Positions 7,527 through 15,005 of a stretch of 27,857 nucleotides of DNA are shown here, piece after piece. The notes below the pieces were generated by a model. That model did no database searches. It was not told the DNA's origin and worked only from the letters and a program-made list of their open reading frames with translations. Origin of the DNA: Piscirickettsiaceae bacterium (GTDB lineage: Bacteria; Pseudomonadota; Gammaproteobacteria; PS1; Pseudothioglobaceae); the NCBI GenBank assembly GCA_012963565.1, contig DTVJ01000074.1:1-27857 (forward strand), given 5' to 3'. Numbering within the stretch: the stretch's first letter is position 1; the number at the start of each line of letters is the position of its first letter. The translations under genes and the position numbers were made by a program.

Positions 7527-9284
7527 ATGAACAAAATCGCAAAATTCTTGCCATTTTTAGCCTGGATTAATGAGCTTAAGAATCCTGCTATTTTAAAAGC
7601 AGATGCCGTTGCTGGCTTAACAGTTGCTTTGGTATTGGTGCCGCAATCAATGGCTTATGCGCAATTGGCTGGTCTACCGCCTCAGTATGGCTTATACGCT
7701 TCATTCTTACCAGTGATGATTGCAGCATTGATGGGTTCTTCGAGACAATTAGGTACGGGACCAGTTGCAGTTGTTTCGCTATTAACGGCTGCAGCAATTC
7801 CAACGATTTTGCCTGCAGGTGCTGACATGGCAACCTATGTGATTTATGCTTCTATGTTAGCTTTCTTGGTGGGCGTGTTCCAATTTATTTTAGGTGCATT
7901 GAAGCTTGGACTGGTGATTAACTTCCTATCACATCCAGTTGTAGTGGGCTTTACCAATGCAGCAGCCATTATTATTGGTACTTCGCAATTGTCTAAGGTA
8001 TTTGGCGTGGTTAAGCCAGAATCTGAGCACACTTATGAGCAAGTTTGGGGTGTTTTACTTAACGCATCGCAAGGTCCACATGCATGGACTGTATTTGCTG
8101 CAGTTGTTGCTTTTGCTATTATGATTGGTGTTAGAAAATATGCACCAAAATTGCCAGGCGTCTTACTTGCTGTTGCTGTGACCACGATTATTTCTTGGAT
8201 CATGGACTTCGGTATACCAGTGGCAGACGGCGGCCTTGGTGGTGCGATTGTTGGCTCTATTCCTGAAGGCTTACCAGCGATTGTTGCACCTAACTTTGAT
8301 TTCTCAGTTATGAGCCAAATGTTGGTGACTGCTATTACCATTGGTCTGATTGGTTTTATGGAAGCCATCTCTATTGCTAAAGCCATGGCCGCACAAACCA
8401 AACAGCGCCTTAACGCTGACCAAGAATTAATCGGTCAAGGTCTTGCGAACATTGTGTCTAGCTTCTTCCAAGGTTATGCGGTTTCTGGTTCATTTTCGCG
8501 TTCAGCGGTAAATATATCATCAGGTGCAGTGACGGGTTTTTCATCAGTGGTAACGGCGGTGATTGTCGGTATTACTTTGTTGTGGTTAACGCCACTTTTA
8601 TATCATTTACCTCAAGCAACCTTGGCTGCAGTAATCATTATGGCAGTGGTTAATTTGATTAAATTTTCACCAATTAAGCACGCTTGGAAAGTAGAAAAAC
8701 ATGATGCTGTTGTTGCGGTGATAACGTTTATATTGACGTTATTATTCGCACCACACTTAGAAAACGGCATTGTGATCGGTGTGATTTTGTCATTAGGGTT
8801 GTTTTTGTATCGCACCATGGAGCCAAGATTTACAGAGTTATCTGCACATGATGGGTCGACATTGCTTGTGAGTGCGCTAGATAATAAACTTGATCGTTGT
8901 GAAGTAGTTTCTATTGTGAAGTATTCCGGTTCGCTTTATTTTGCTAATGCAGGTTATTTTGAAGATAAGATACTAAAACTCATTGCTGATAAACATGAGT
9001 GTTTGAGATATATTATTGTGGATATGGCTGGTATTAATCAAATTGATGCTAGTGGTGAAGATGTACTCTCAGGTTTGTTAGAACGTTGTTCTGCCAATGG
9101 AGTGGAAATTTTATTTGCACGTATGGAAGGCATCGAGATGGTATTAAAACGTTCTGGCTTTGTCGATCAATTTGGTGAAGATCGTTTCTATGAACGCCGT
9201 ACTGATGCCTTGCGTTATGCATGGAAAGAATTGGGGGATGAAGAAGCTGCTGCTAAGAGTCCGCTGAAACACCTAATTTCTTAA
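7527..9284 (+). CDS. SulP-family inorganic anion transporter with STAS domain
   Basis: From ATG 7527 the protein has 585 residues; a TTG at 7509 would add six. It shows the SulP signature region (DAVAGLTVALVLVPQSMAYA, GLPPQYGLYASFLP, GSSRQLGTGPVA), GLIGFMEAISIAKAMA and NIVSSFFQGYAVSGSFSRSAVN, followed by a STAS domain (about 440-560) with DMAGINQIDASGEDVLSGL. It is a conventional SulP protein and clearly a different branch from the divergent BicA-like neighbour. Members move sulfate, bicarbonate, chloride or dicarboxylates. In a sulfur oxidiser, sulfate movement would make sense, but the sequence does not settle this. It is convergent with truA, 30 bp away. No accessory genes are attached. 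Confidence 0.92.
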   Translation: MNKIAKFLPFLAWINELKNPAILKADAVAGLTVALVLVPQSMAYAQLAGLPPQYGLYASFLPVMIAALMGSSRQLGTGPVAVVSLLTAAAIPTILPAGADMATYVIYASMLAFLVGVFQFILGALKLGLVINFLSHPVVVGFTNAAAIIIGTSQLSKVFGVVKPESEHTYEQVWGVLLNASQGPHAWTVFAAVVAFAIMIGVRKYAPKLPGVLLAVAVTTIISWIMDFGIPVADGGLGGAIVGSIPEGLPAIVAPNFDFSVMSQMLVTAITIGLIGFMEAISIAKAMAAQTKQRLNADQELIGQGLANIVSSFFQGYAVSGSFSRSAVNISSGAVTGFSSVVTAVIVGITLLWLTPLLYHLPQATLAAVIIMAVVNLIKFSPIKHAWKVEKHDAVVAVITFILTLLFAPHLENGIVIGVILSLGLFLYRTMEPRFTELSAHDGSTLLVSALDNKLDRCEVVSIVKYSGSLYFANAGYFEDKILKLIADKHECLRYIIVDMAGINQIDASGEDVLSGLLERCSANGVEILFARMEGIEMVLKRSGFVDQFGEDRFYERRTDALRYAWKELGDEEAAAKSPLKHLIS

Positions 9285-9290
9285 TCAACT

Positions 9291-9323
9291 AACCTATAGG
9301 TTGACTTTGTTGACTTATAGGTT
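9291..9323. repeat. Short palindrome and repeat at the sulP-truA convergent junction
   Basis: AACCTATAGGTT (9291-9302) is a perfect 12-bp palindrome, and TATAGGTT recurs at 9316-9323, overlapping the truA stop. The first arm can also pair with the second copy across a 17-nt loop. No T-run follows, so a terminator role is weak. Confidence 0.4.
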
Positions 9324-10058
9324 CTTATAAAAAGCCTTTACAAAATATAAGCCCTGTGGCTCAGCCGTAGCACCAGCTTGTTTACGTTGTTTAGAGTCTA
9401 GTACTTCCTTGACCCATTCGACCTTCCGTTCTCCTCTACCTACCTTAAGTAGCGTGCCTATAATATTACGTACCATGTGATGCAAGAACGCATTGGCTTT
9501 AATATCTAATAAGATTTCATTGCCACCTTGAGTGAGGCTGATGTGTTCAATGGTTTTAATTGGAGATTTGGCCTGGCAAAGGCTACCACGAAAAGCTGAA
9601 AAATCATGTTCACCCAATAGGTATTCAGCAGCTTTGTTCATTGCACCCACATCTAGCGCTCTTGGCTCCCATAATGACTGAGCAGCCACCAGTGCAGAGC
9701 GTACTGGCGTATTATGGATTTTGTAATGATATTGCCTAGCATAAGCATCAAAGCGCGCATGAAAATCGTCATCAACTTGCTTTACCCATTTGAAATTAAC
9801 GTCATAAGGAAGGTTGACATTACCACCAAAAAGCCAGGCGTTATCTTCCCGCTTGACTTCAGTTTCAAAGTGAATGACTTGTTCAATGGCATGGACACCA
9901 GCATCAGTTCTACCAGAGCAAAATACACGTACAGGGTGATCAGCTATGCTCGATATTGCTTCTTCAACCACTTGTTGAACGGTGCGAATACCCGATTTTT
10001 GTAGTTGCCAACCGTGAAAGTCTGTACCTAAGTACTCAACACCCAATGCAAATTTCAT
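9315..10058 (-). CDS. truA: tRNA pseudouridine(38-40) synthase TruA
   Basis: TruA converts uridines 38, 39 and 40 of the tRNA anticodon arm to pseudouridine. The 247-residue protein begins MKFALGVEYLGTDFHGWQLQ and carries the catalytic motif GRTDAGVHA with Asp52, then FHARFDAYARQYHYKI and FLHHMVRNIIGTLLKVGRG, all typical of TruA. Length is a little under the E. coli enzyme (270), the difference being at the termini. It is divergent from dgkA (57 bp gap) and convergent with the second SulP gene, so it is probably transcribed alone. Confidence 0.97.
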   Translation of the reverse strand: MKFALGVEYLGTDFHGWQLQKSGIRTVQQVVEEAISSIADHPVRVFCSGRTDAGVHAIEQVIHFETEVKREDNAWLFGGNVNLPYDVNFKWVKQVDDDFHARFDAYARQYHYKIHNTPVRSALVAAQSLWEPRALDVGAMNKAAEYLLGEHDFSAFRGSLCQAKSPIKTIEHISLTQGGNEILLDIKANAFLHHMVRNIIGTLLKVGRGERKVEWVKEVLDSKQRKQAGATAEPQGLYFVKAFYKNL

Positions 10059-10115
10059 AAATGTTTAAATAATGTAAAATCAATTTAACTATTTTATACG
10101 CTTGAAACACACACC

Positions 10116-10472
10116 ATGAAAAATGAAGCAAAAGGATTGGGCAGAATCATCAATGCATTTAAATTTTCTATGCAGGGGTTAAAATCATGCTATCAATCAG
10201 AAGCCGCTTTTAGACAAGAGGTTTGGCTAAGTGTTGTACTGATTCCTTTGGTCTTTTGGCTAAGTGATTCAGCCATTGACCGAGTGTTGTTAATAACACC
10301 TATCTTTATTGTCCTGATTGTTGAAGTTCTAAATTCAGCCATTGAATCGGTTGTTGATCGTATAGGTCATGAACATCATGTACTATCGGGTGCTGCAAAA
10401 GACATGGGTTCTGCCGCCGTATGGTTATCTTTAATGTTATTTATTGTCACGTGGTTGATTATTCTACTTTAG
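10116..10472 (+). CDS. dgkA: Diacylglycerol kinase (prokaryotic DgkA type)
   Basis: A 118-residue integral membrane kinase with three transmembrane segments that phosphorylates diacylglycerol to phosphatidic acid, recycling lipid released during envelope synthesis. The sequence follows E. coli DgkA closely: EAAFRQEVWL, then VEVLNSAIESVVDRIG with the catalytic Glu70, Asn73 and Glu77, and SGAAKDMGSAAV with Lys95 and Asp96. It starts 57 bp from truA on the opposite strand. The birA reading frame begins inside its 3' end, so the two are likely translated together. No catalytic residue is missing. Confidence 0.97.
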   Translation: MKNEAKGLGRIINAFKFSMQGLKSCYQSEAAFRQEVWLSVVLIPLVFWLSDSAIDRVLLITPIFIVLIVEVLNSAIESVVDRIGHEHHVLSGAAKDMGSAAVWLSLMLFIVTWLIILL

Positions 10473-11206
10473 GCAAACGATTACCTAATAACGTTGAGTG
10501 CTTTGTTTTAGAATCTACAACCAGTACTAACGATTATTTAATTAATCTGCCTTTTTCTAACAACATTCAAATCTGTATTGCCAGAGAACAAACTGCTGGC
10601 AAAGGCCAATATCAACGCCAGTGGTTGAGCAAAAAAGATAGTAGCGTATTGTTATCACTACGCCGACCATTTCATGTGGATATCATATTAAATGGCCTAA
10701 GTTTAGTGGTTGGCCTGGCAGTGATTGACGTGCTGGTGAGTGATTATCATGTTGATCACCTTAAACTTAAGTGGCCCAACGATGTGTATTTCAAAAATCA
10801 GAAACTTGCCGGTATTCTGATTGAAAATAGTGTGAAAAATAACACACAATCTGTAGTGATTGGTCTTGGTTTGAATCATAACTTAGATGCAGACCTAGAC
10901 TGTGATACACCATGGACTGATTTATCAAAAATATTAACAAACCTCCCTCAGCTTGTAGATCTGCAAGAAAAATTGATTAATAACTTGCTGAAGTATTGCC
11001 AATTATTTGAGCAACAGGGCCTCGATGCTTTTCAAGCGCAGTGGCATAAGCATGATTATTTGCTTGGTAGGCAGCTTGAGCTTGATTACCAAGATAAGAA
11101 AACCATTGGCGTTGCCAAAGGCATTAACGATCAAGGTGCATTATTAATCGAGTCAGACAATACAATGATTGAAGCTTATAGCTCCGAACAAATTCGTTTA
11201 ATTTAG
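10451..11206 (+). CDS. birA: Biotin-[acetyl-CoA-carboxylase] ligase, monofunctional (no DNA-binding domain)
   Basis: BirA makes biotinyl-AMP and attaches biotin to the carboxyl carrier protein of acetyl-CoA carboxylase. The product has the catalytic domain (STTSTNDYL, then the biotinyl-AMP loop, LKWPNDVYFKNQKLAGILIEN, VVIGLGLNHN) and the small C-terminal SH3-like domain. The N-terminal winged helix of E. coli BirA is absent, so it should not repress bio genes. I take GTG 10451, overlapping dgkA by 22 bp; ATG 10421 (ten codons earlier) is the alternative. The loop that is GRGRRGRKW in E. coli reads GKGQYQRQW here, so the residue equivalent to Arg118, which holds the reactive intermediate, is Gln. 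The flanking alignment is ungapped. Confidence 0.93.
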   Translation: MVDYSTLGKRLPNNVECFVLESTTSTNDYLINLPFSNNIQICIAREQTAGKGQYQRQWLSKKDSSVLLSLRRPFHVDIILNGLSLVVGLAVIDVLVSDYHVDHLKLKWPNDVYFKNQKLAGILIENSVKNNTQSVVIGLGLNHNLDADLDCDTPWTDLSKILTNLPQLVDLQEKLINNLLKYCQLFEQQGLDAFQAQWHKHDYLLGRQLELDYQDKKTIGVAKGINDQGALLIESDNTMIEAYSSEQIRLI

Positions 11207-11244
11207 GGTAAGATTAAACACTCAAAATAACGCCCAGTTAATAT

Positions 11245-11979
11245 ATGCAAGAAAACACCTTAACCGTTCAAAACATTCGTAAAAAATACGCTCGACGTGA
11301 AGTAGTGAGCGATGTTTCTTTTGAAGTTAAGGGTGGAGAAATTGTTGGTTTATTAGGTCCAAATGGCGCTGGTAAAACTACTTGTTTTTATATTGCTTGT
11401 GGCTTGGTTAGGGCTGATAAAGGCCAAGTATTTATTGATCATCATAAAGTGAGCAAGTTACCCATGCATGAACGTGCCAAGCTTGGTTTAGGCTATCTGC
11501 CACAAGAGCCTTCTATTTTTAGAAAACTTTCAGTTGAAGATAACATTATGGCAGTCTTAGAACTCAATTCAGAGTTTGATAAAAAACAAAGAAAACATCG
11601 ATTAGAAGAATTATTGGCAGAATTCAACATTGAGCATATTCGTCATATTGATGGCTTGAGCCTCTCCGGCGGTGAAAGAAGAAGGGTGGAAATCGCTAGA
11701 GCTTTAGCTATGAATCCAAAATTTGTTTTATTGGATGAGCCTTTTGCCGGTGTCGATCCAATTTCAGTGGGCGATATTCAGCAAATTATTTATCATTTAA
11801 GAGACAAAGGTATCGGTGTACTGATTACCGATCACAATTATCGAGAAATGTTAGATACTTGCGATCATTCATATGTACTGCATAATGGGAAAATTATTGC
11901 CAAAGGTAACAAAGAAGAAATCTTATCTCACGAGGAAGTTAAAAAAGTCTACCTAGGCGAATCAAGCAGTGAGTACTGA
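11245..11979 (+). CDS. lptB: Lipopolysaccharide export ATPase LptB
   Basis: LptB is the cytoplasmic ATPase of the LptB2FGC complex that extracts LPS from the inner membrane. The 244-residue ABC protein has Walker A GPNGAGKT (38-45), the Q-loop in GYLPQEPSIFRKLSVEDNI, an ABC signature LSGGE (140-144) followed by RRRVEIARAL, Walker B VLLDE with Glu165, FAGVDPISV and the switch His197 in ITDHNYRE; this set is characteristic of LptB rather than of amino-acid or copper ABC proteins. Its usual partners lptA, lptC and rpoN are not adjacent. It lies between birA and tsaD, and tsaD starts 11 bp before its stop, which suggests coupled translation. Confidence 0.96.
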   Translation: MQENTLTVQNIRKKYARREVVSDVSFEVKGGEIVGLLGPNGAGKTTCFYIACGLVRADKGQVFIDHHKVSKLPMHERAKLGLGYLPQEPSIFRKLSVEDNIMAVLELNSEFDKKQRKHRLEELLAEFNIEHIRHIDGLSLSGGERRRVEIARALAMNPKFVLLDEPFAGVDPISVGDIQQIIYHLRDKGIGVLITDHNYREMLDTCDHSYVLHNGKIIAKGNKEEILSHEEVKKVYLGESSSEY

Positions 11980-12991
11980 CGCATTTATCACACTAGGCAT
12001 TGAAAGCTCTTGTGATGAAACTGGCATTGGCCTATATTCATCAGATCGAGGCTTAATCGCTCATCAACTTTTTTCCCAGGTAGAGATGCATGCTGAGTAT
12101 GGCGGTGTGGTGCCAGAGTTGGCCTCACGAGACCATATTCAACGAGTCATTCCTTTGATTAAGGCAGTGTTGTCTGAGTCTGGTCTTAAACTCAGTGATA
12201 TTAGTGGTATTGCTTATACTGCAGGCCCAGGCTTGGCGGGCGCGCTCTTAGTAGGCTCATCCATTGCCAAAAGTCTGGCTTGGAGTTTAAACATTCCCGC
12301 GTTAGCGGTACATCATATGGAAGGTCATTTATTGGCACCATTGTTAGAAGAAACTCAACCAGAATTTCCATTCGTAGCACTCTTAGTTTCTGGTGGGCAT
12401 ACCATGCTGGTGGATGTGAAGGGTATTGGCGAATATCAGATTCTTGGCGAGTCTTTGGATGATGCCGTGGGTGAAGCCTTCGATAAAACCGCCAAGATCC
12501 TAGGCTTGGGTTATCCAGGTGGGCCTGCATTAGCCGCTTTGGCTGAACAAGGGGATGAAACTCAATTTAAGTTTCCAAGACCAATGATTGATCGACCAGG
12601 GTTAGATTTTAGTTTTAGCGGTTTAAAAACCTTTGCTCGTAATACCTTTGCTAAACATCCAGATCAAAAAGCCGACATTGCTAAAGCTTTTGAAGTAGCT
12701 GCCACACAAACATTGATGATTAAGTGCAGGCGGGCACTAGAACAAACCCATTATTCAACTTTGGTGGTTGCAGGTGGTGTCAGTGCCAATCAATCATTGC
12801 GTCAAATACTTGACCAAATGGGAAAGAAGTTAAACGTTGAAGTCTTTTATCCAGGGCAAGAATTTTGCACAGATAATGGTGCTATGATTGCTTTAGCGGG
12901 ACACTTAAGATTAACCAAAGGGCAAGTATCTGTTGGCAATGAAATCGTTATTAAGCCAAGATGGAGCTTGGAAGAGTTAGAAGCAGTATGA
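11969..12991 (+). CDS. tsaD: tRNA threonylcarbamoyladenosine transferase TsaD
   Basis: TsaD, with TsaB and TsaE, transfers the threonylcarbamoyl group from its AMP ester to A37 of ANN-decoding tRNAs. The 340-residue product starts ITLGIESSCDETGIGLY and has the metal-binding HHMEGH (His116, His120) and a C-terminal FCTDNGAMIA with Asp302, plus LVSGGHTMLV and DDAVGEAFDKTAKILGLGYPGGP. The start is GTG at 11969, 11 bp inside lptB. It is followed by a 105-bp gap with a hairpin before hisA. Its common partners rpsU and dnaG are not here. Confidence 0.97.
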   Translation: MSTDAFITLGIESSCDETGIGLYSSDRGLIAHQLFSQVEMHAEYGGVVPELASRDHIQRVIPLIKAVLSESGLKLSDISGIAYTAGPGLAGALLVGSSIAKSLAWSLNIPALAVHHMEGHLLAPLLEETQPEFPFVALLVSGGHTMLVDVKGIGEYQILGESLDDAVGEAFDKTAKILGLGYPGGPALAALAEQGDETQFKFPRPMIDRPGLDFSFSGLKTFARNTFAKHPDQKADIAKAFEVAATQTLMIKCRRALEQTHYSTLVVAGGVSANQSLRQILDQMGKKLNVEVFYPGQEFCTDNGAMIALAGHLRLTKGQVSVGNEIVIKPRWSLEELEAV

Positions 12992-12998
12992 GCTTGTG

Positions 12999-13053
12999 TG
13001 ATTACACTAACTTAGCGTCTCACTACATTAAGTAAAGCCGTTAGGTGTAATCA
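12999..13053. repeat. Long inverted repeat (hairpin) between tsaD and hisA
   Basis: TGATTACACTAAC at 12999-13011 pairs with GTTAGGTGTAATCA at 13040-13053 with a single bulged base and a 28-nt loop. It starts 7 bp after the tsaD stop. There is no T-run, so it may be a weak terminator, an RNA-stabilising 3' hairpin or an operator for hisA. Confidence 0.6.
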
Positions 13054-13060
13054 TCTTGAT

Positions 13061-13066
13061 TATAAT
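13061..13066 (+). promoter_or_regulatory. Possible -10 element for hisA
   Basis: TATAAT lies 30 bp before the hisA ATG, just after the tsaD-hisA hairpin. The -35 at normal spacing falls in the right arm of the hairpin and is a poor match. hisA could therefore be read both from here and from upstream. Confidence 0.4.
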
Positions 13067-13096
13067 ACGCATACATATAAATGCATACAAAATAGA

Positions 13097-13828
13097 ATGG
13101 TTATTATTCCAGCAATTGATTTAAAAGATGGCCAGTGTGTACGCTTGAGACAGGGGTTAATGGAGGATACAACGGTATTTTCTGATAACCCAGTTGAGAT
13201 GGCTACGCAGTGGGTTGAACAAGGCGCAAGAAGATTACATTTGGTTGATCTTAACGGTGCTTTTGAGGGCAAGCCAATTAATGCCGATAGTGTGACTGAG
13301 ATTACCAAAGCATTCCCTAATTTACCAGTACAGATTGGTGGGGGTATTCGCAATATGGAGATTGCTAATACTTATGTTGAAGCCGGCATTAGTTATTTAA
13401 TCATTGGCACTATGGCAGTGACACACCCTGAGTTTGTCTCAGAGCTTTGTCGTGAGTTTCCTGGTAAAGTGATTGTGGGCTTGGACGCTAATAACGGCTT
13501 GGTAGCAACCGAAGGTTGGGCTAAGCAAACAGATTTACATGTGGTTGATTTATCTAAGAAATTTGAACAAGATGGCGTGAGCTCTATCGTTTATACCGAT
13601 ATTGCCAGAGATGGTATGATGCAAGGTGTAAATGTTGAAGCCACGGCTGATTTAGCCAAGCAAACATCCATTCCAATTATTGCCTCAGGCGGTATTACCA
13701 ATATTGACGATATTTCTAATCTATTGGTTGAAGCGCATCATGGCATCATGGGTGCGATTACTGGACGTGCTATTTATGAAGGTACACTCGATTTCCAACA
13801 AGCTCAACAATTGTGTGATGCTCATTGA
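13097..13828 (+). CDS. hisA: Phosphoribosylformimino-AICAR phosphate isomerase HisA
   Basis: HisA isomerises ProFAR to PRFAR in histidine synthesis by an Amadori rearrangement. The 243-residue (beta/alpha)8 barrel shows IIPAIDLKDGQCVRL with catalytic Asp8, IGGGIRNME in the first phosphate site, VGLDANNG with Asp130, YTDIARDGMMQGVN and IIASGGI in the second phosphate site. hisF and hisH, its usual neighbours, are not adjacent, so the histidine genes appear dispersed. The last 11 bp overlap the start of rnfH. Its AICAR-producing pathway meets purine synthesis at PurH, also in this window. Confidence 0.98.
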   Translation: MVIIPAIDLKDGQCVRLRQGLMEDTTVFSDNPVEMATQWVEQGARRLHLVDLNGAFEGKPINADSVTEITKAFPNLPVQIGGGIRNMEIANTYVEAGISYLIIGTMAVTHPEFVSELCREFPGKVIVGLDANNGLVATEGWAKQTDLHVVDLSKKFEQDGVSSIVYTDIARDGMMQGVNVEATADLAKQTSIPIIASGGITNIDDISNLLVEAHHGIMGAITGRAIYEGTLDFQQAQQLCDAH

Positions 13829-14114
13829 AGTCGTTTACGCTTTGGAAAAAAAGCAAACCCTATTGAGTTTAGAAGTTCAACAGGGCACCACACTTAAACA
13901 AGCCATTGAGCTGTCAGGCATCTTAGATACTTACCCTCAAATCGATTTATTAAAGGATAAAACCGGAATTTTTGGCAAAATTGCCAAATTGGATGCCATT
14001 TTACGTGAGAAAGATCGTGTAGAAATCTATCGACCACTGATTGCCGACCCTAAGCAAGTGCGCAAAGATCGTGCTGCAAAAGGAAAAACCATGCGAAGTA
14101 GTAAAAAAACCTGA
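13818..14114 (+). CDS. rnfH: RnfH/UPF0125 family ubiquitin-fold protein
   Basis: The ATG at 13818 lies inside the hisA stop region and gives a 98-residue protein: MLIEVVYALEKKQTLLSLEV, then GTTLKQAIELSGIL and the family end DRVEIYRPLIADPKQVRKDRAAKG. This is the RnfH (formerly YfjF/RatB) beta-grasp family. Its function is not settled; it is often beside ratA-smpB or in some rnf clusters, neither of which is here. The frame is open further 5', but that part is a shadow of hisA. The 11-bp overlap suggests coupled translation with hisA. Confidence 0.9.
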   Translation: MLIEVVYALEKKQTLLSLEVQQGTTLKQAIELSGILDTYPQIDLLKDKTGIFGKIAKLDAILREKDRVEIYRPLIADPKQVRKDRAAKGKTMRSSKKT

Positions 14115-14118
14115 ATGT

Positions 14119-14127
14119 TGGTACAAT
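14119..14127 (+). promoter_or_regulatory. Possible extended -10 for the corC-type gene
   Basis: TGGTACAAT (extended -10 TGnTACAAT) lies 27 bp before the ATG at 14155, in the 40-bp gap after rnfH. The -35 region is not recognisable, which is tolerable for an extended -10. Confidence 0.35.
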
Positions 14128-14154
14128 AGCGCCCTAGTATTTATTTTTTATTAA

Positions 14155-15003
14155 ATGAACGAAGAACAACCTCCGTCGACATTGTCTTTCTTACAAAGAC
14201 TAAAAAAACAATTTTTTCACAGTCCATTACACTCTAATGATGAACTTCTGCAGGCGTTAAAAGAGGCTGAAGAAAGTCATATTATTGATTCACACTCTCG
14301 ATCAATTATTGAGGGCACCATGCAGCTTGAGAGTTTGGAAGTACGCGATGTGATGGTGCCGAAATCAAAAATGGTATGGGTTAAGCGTACCACGTCAACT
14401 AAAGATTTACTTGCAGTGATGGTCAAATCCGCACACTCTCGATTTCCGGTGATGAACTCACATGAAGATAAAGTACAAGGCGTTATTTTGGCGAAAGATT
14501 TATTGAGTCATTTGGCCAACGATCAACAAAAAGAGTTTAGTTATAAAGAATATTTACGTCCTGCTATTTTAGTACCTGAAAGCAAAACTTTAGGTGCATT
14601 GCTCCGAGATTTCCAACAGAAACACTCACACATGGCAATTGTAATGGATGAATATGGTGAGATTGCAGGCTTAGTTACACTCGAGGATGTCTTAGAACAA
14701 ATCGTGGGCGAGATTGAAGATGAGCACGATTTTGAAGAAGATAATATTATTGATTTTGGCGATGGGCGTTATTTACTCAAAGCCAATACGCCATTAGAAG
14801 AATTTAATGAATTTTTTCAAGTGTCTTTAGATGTTAGTGATGTTGATACCGTAGCTGGTTTTGTGATTGCTAGCTTTACTTATCTACCAGAACAGATGAG
14901 CGAGATAGATATACAAGGGTTTCACTTCAAAGTTTTAAAGACCGATTCTCGAAGGTTGCATTTACTAGAAGTTACCAAAACCAATACTGCTGATTCTAAA
15001 TAA
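14155..15003 (+). CDS. corC: CorC/YbeX-type CBS-pair protein
   Basis: The 282-residue protein has a short N-terminal region, two CBS domains (about 60-180; VRDVMVPKSKMVWV, SRFPVMN, VQGVILAKDLL, MAIVMDEYGEIAGLVTLEDVLEQIVGEI) and the C-terminal CorC_HlyC domain (about 195-275; DGRYLLKANTPLEEFNEFF, VDTVAGFVIASFTYLPE). It lacks the DUF21 membrane domain, so it is the soluble CorC/YbeX type linked to Mg2+/Co2+ efflux and, in E. coli, to ribosome quality. In many gammaproteobacteria it sits between ybeY and lnt; neither is here. The next gene starts 3 bp after its stop. The exact biochemical role is not known from sequence. Confidence 0.92.
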   Translation: MNEEQPPSTLSFLQRLKKQFFHSPLHSNDELLQALKEAEESHIIDSHSRSIIEGTMQLESLEVRDVMVPKSKMVWVKRTTSTKDLLAVMVKSAHSRFPVMNSHEDKVQGVILAKDLLSHLANDQQKEFSYKEYLRPAILVPESKTLGALLRDFQQKHSHMAIVMDEYGEIAGLVTLEDVLEQIVGEIEDEHDFEEDNIIDFGDGRYLLKANTPLEEFNEFFQVSLDVSDVDTVAGFVIASFTYLPEQMSEIDIQGFHFKVLKTDSRRLHLLEVTKTNTADSK

Positions 15004-15005
15004 TA

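Noticed and set aside
9291..9323. Rho-independent terminator or attachment site between sulP and truA
   Set aside because: Stem is AT-rich with no T-run, and there is no integrase or mobile-element context.
13680..13817. Longer N-terminus for rnfH
   Set aside because: The frame is open here, but it lies inside hisA and the RnfH family begins at the ATG at 13818.
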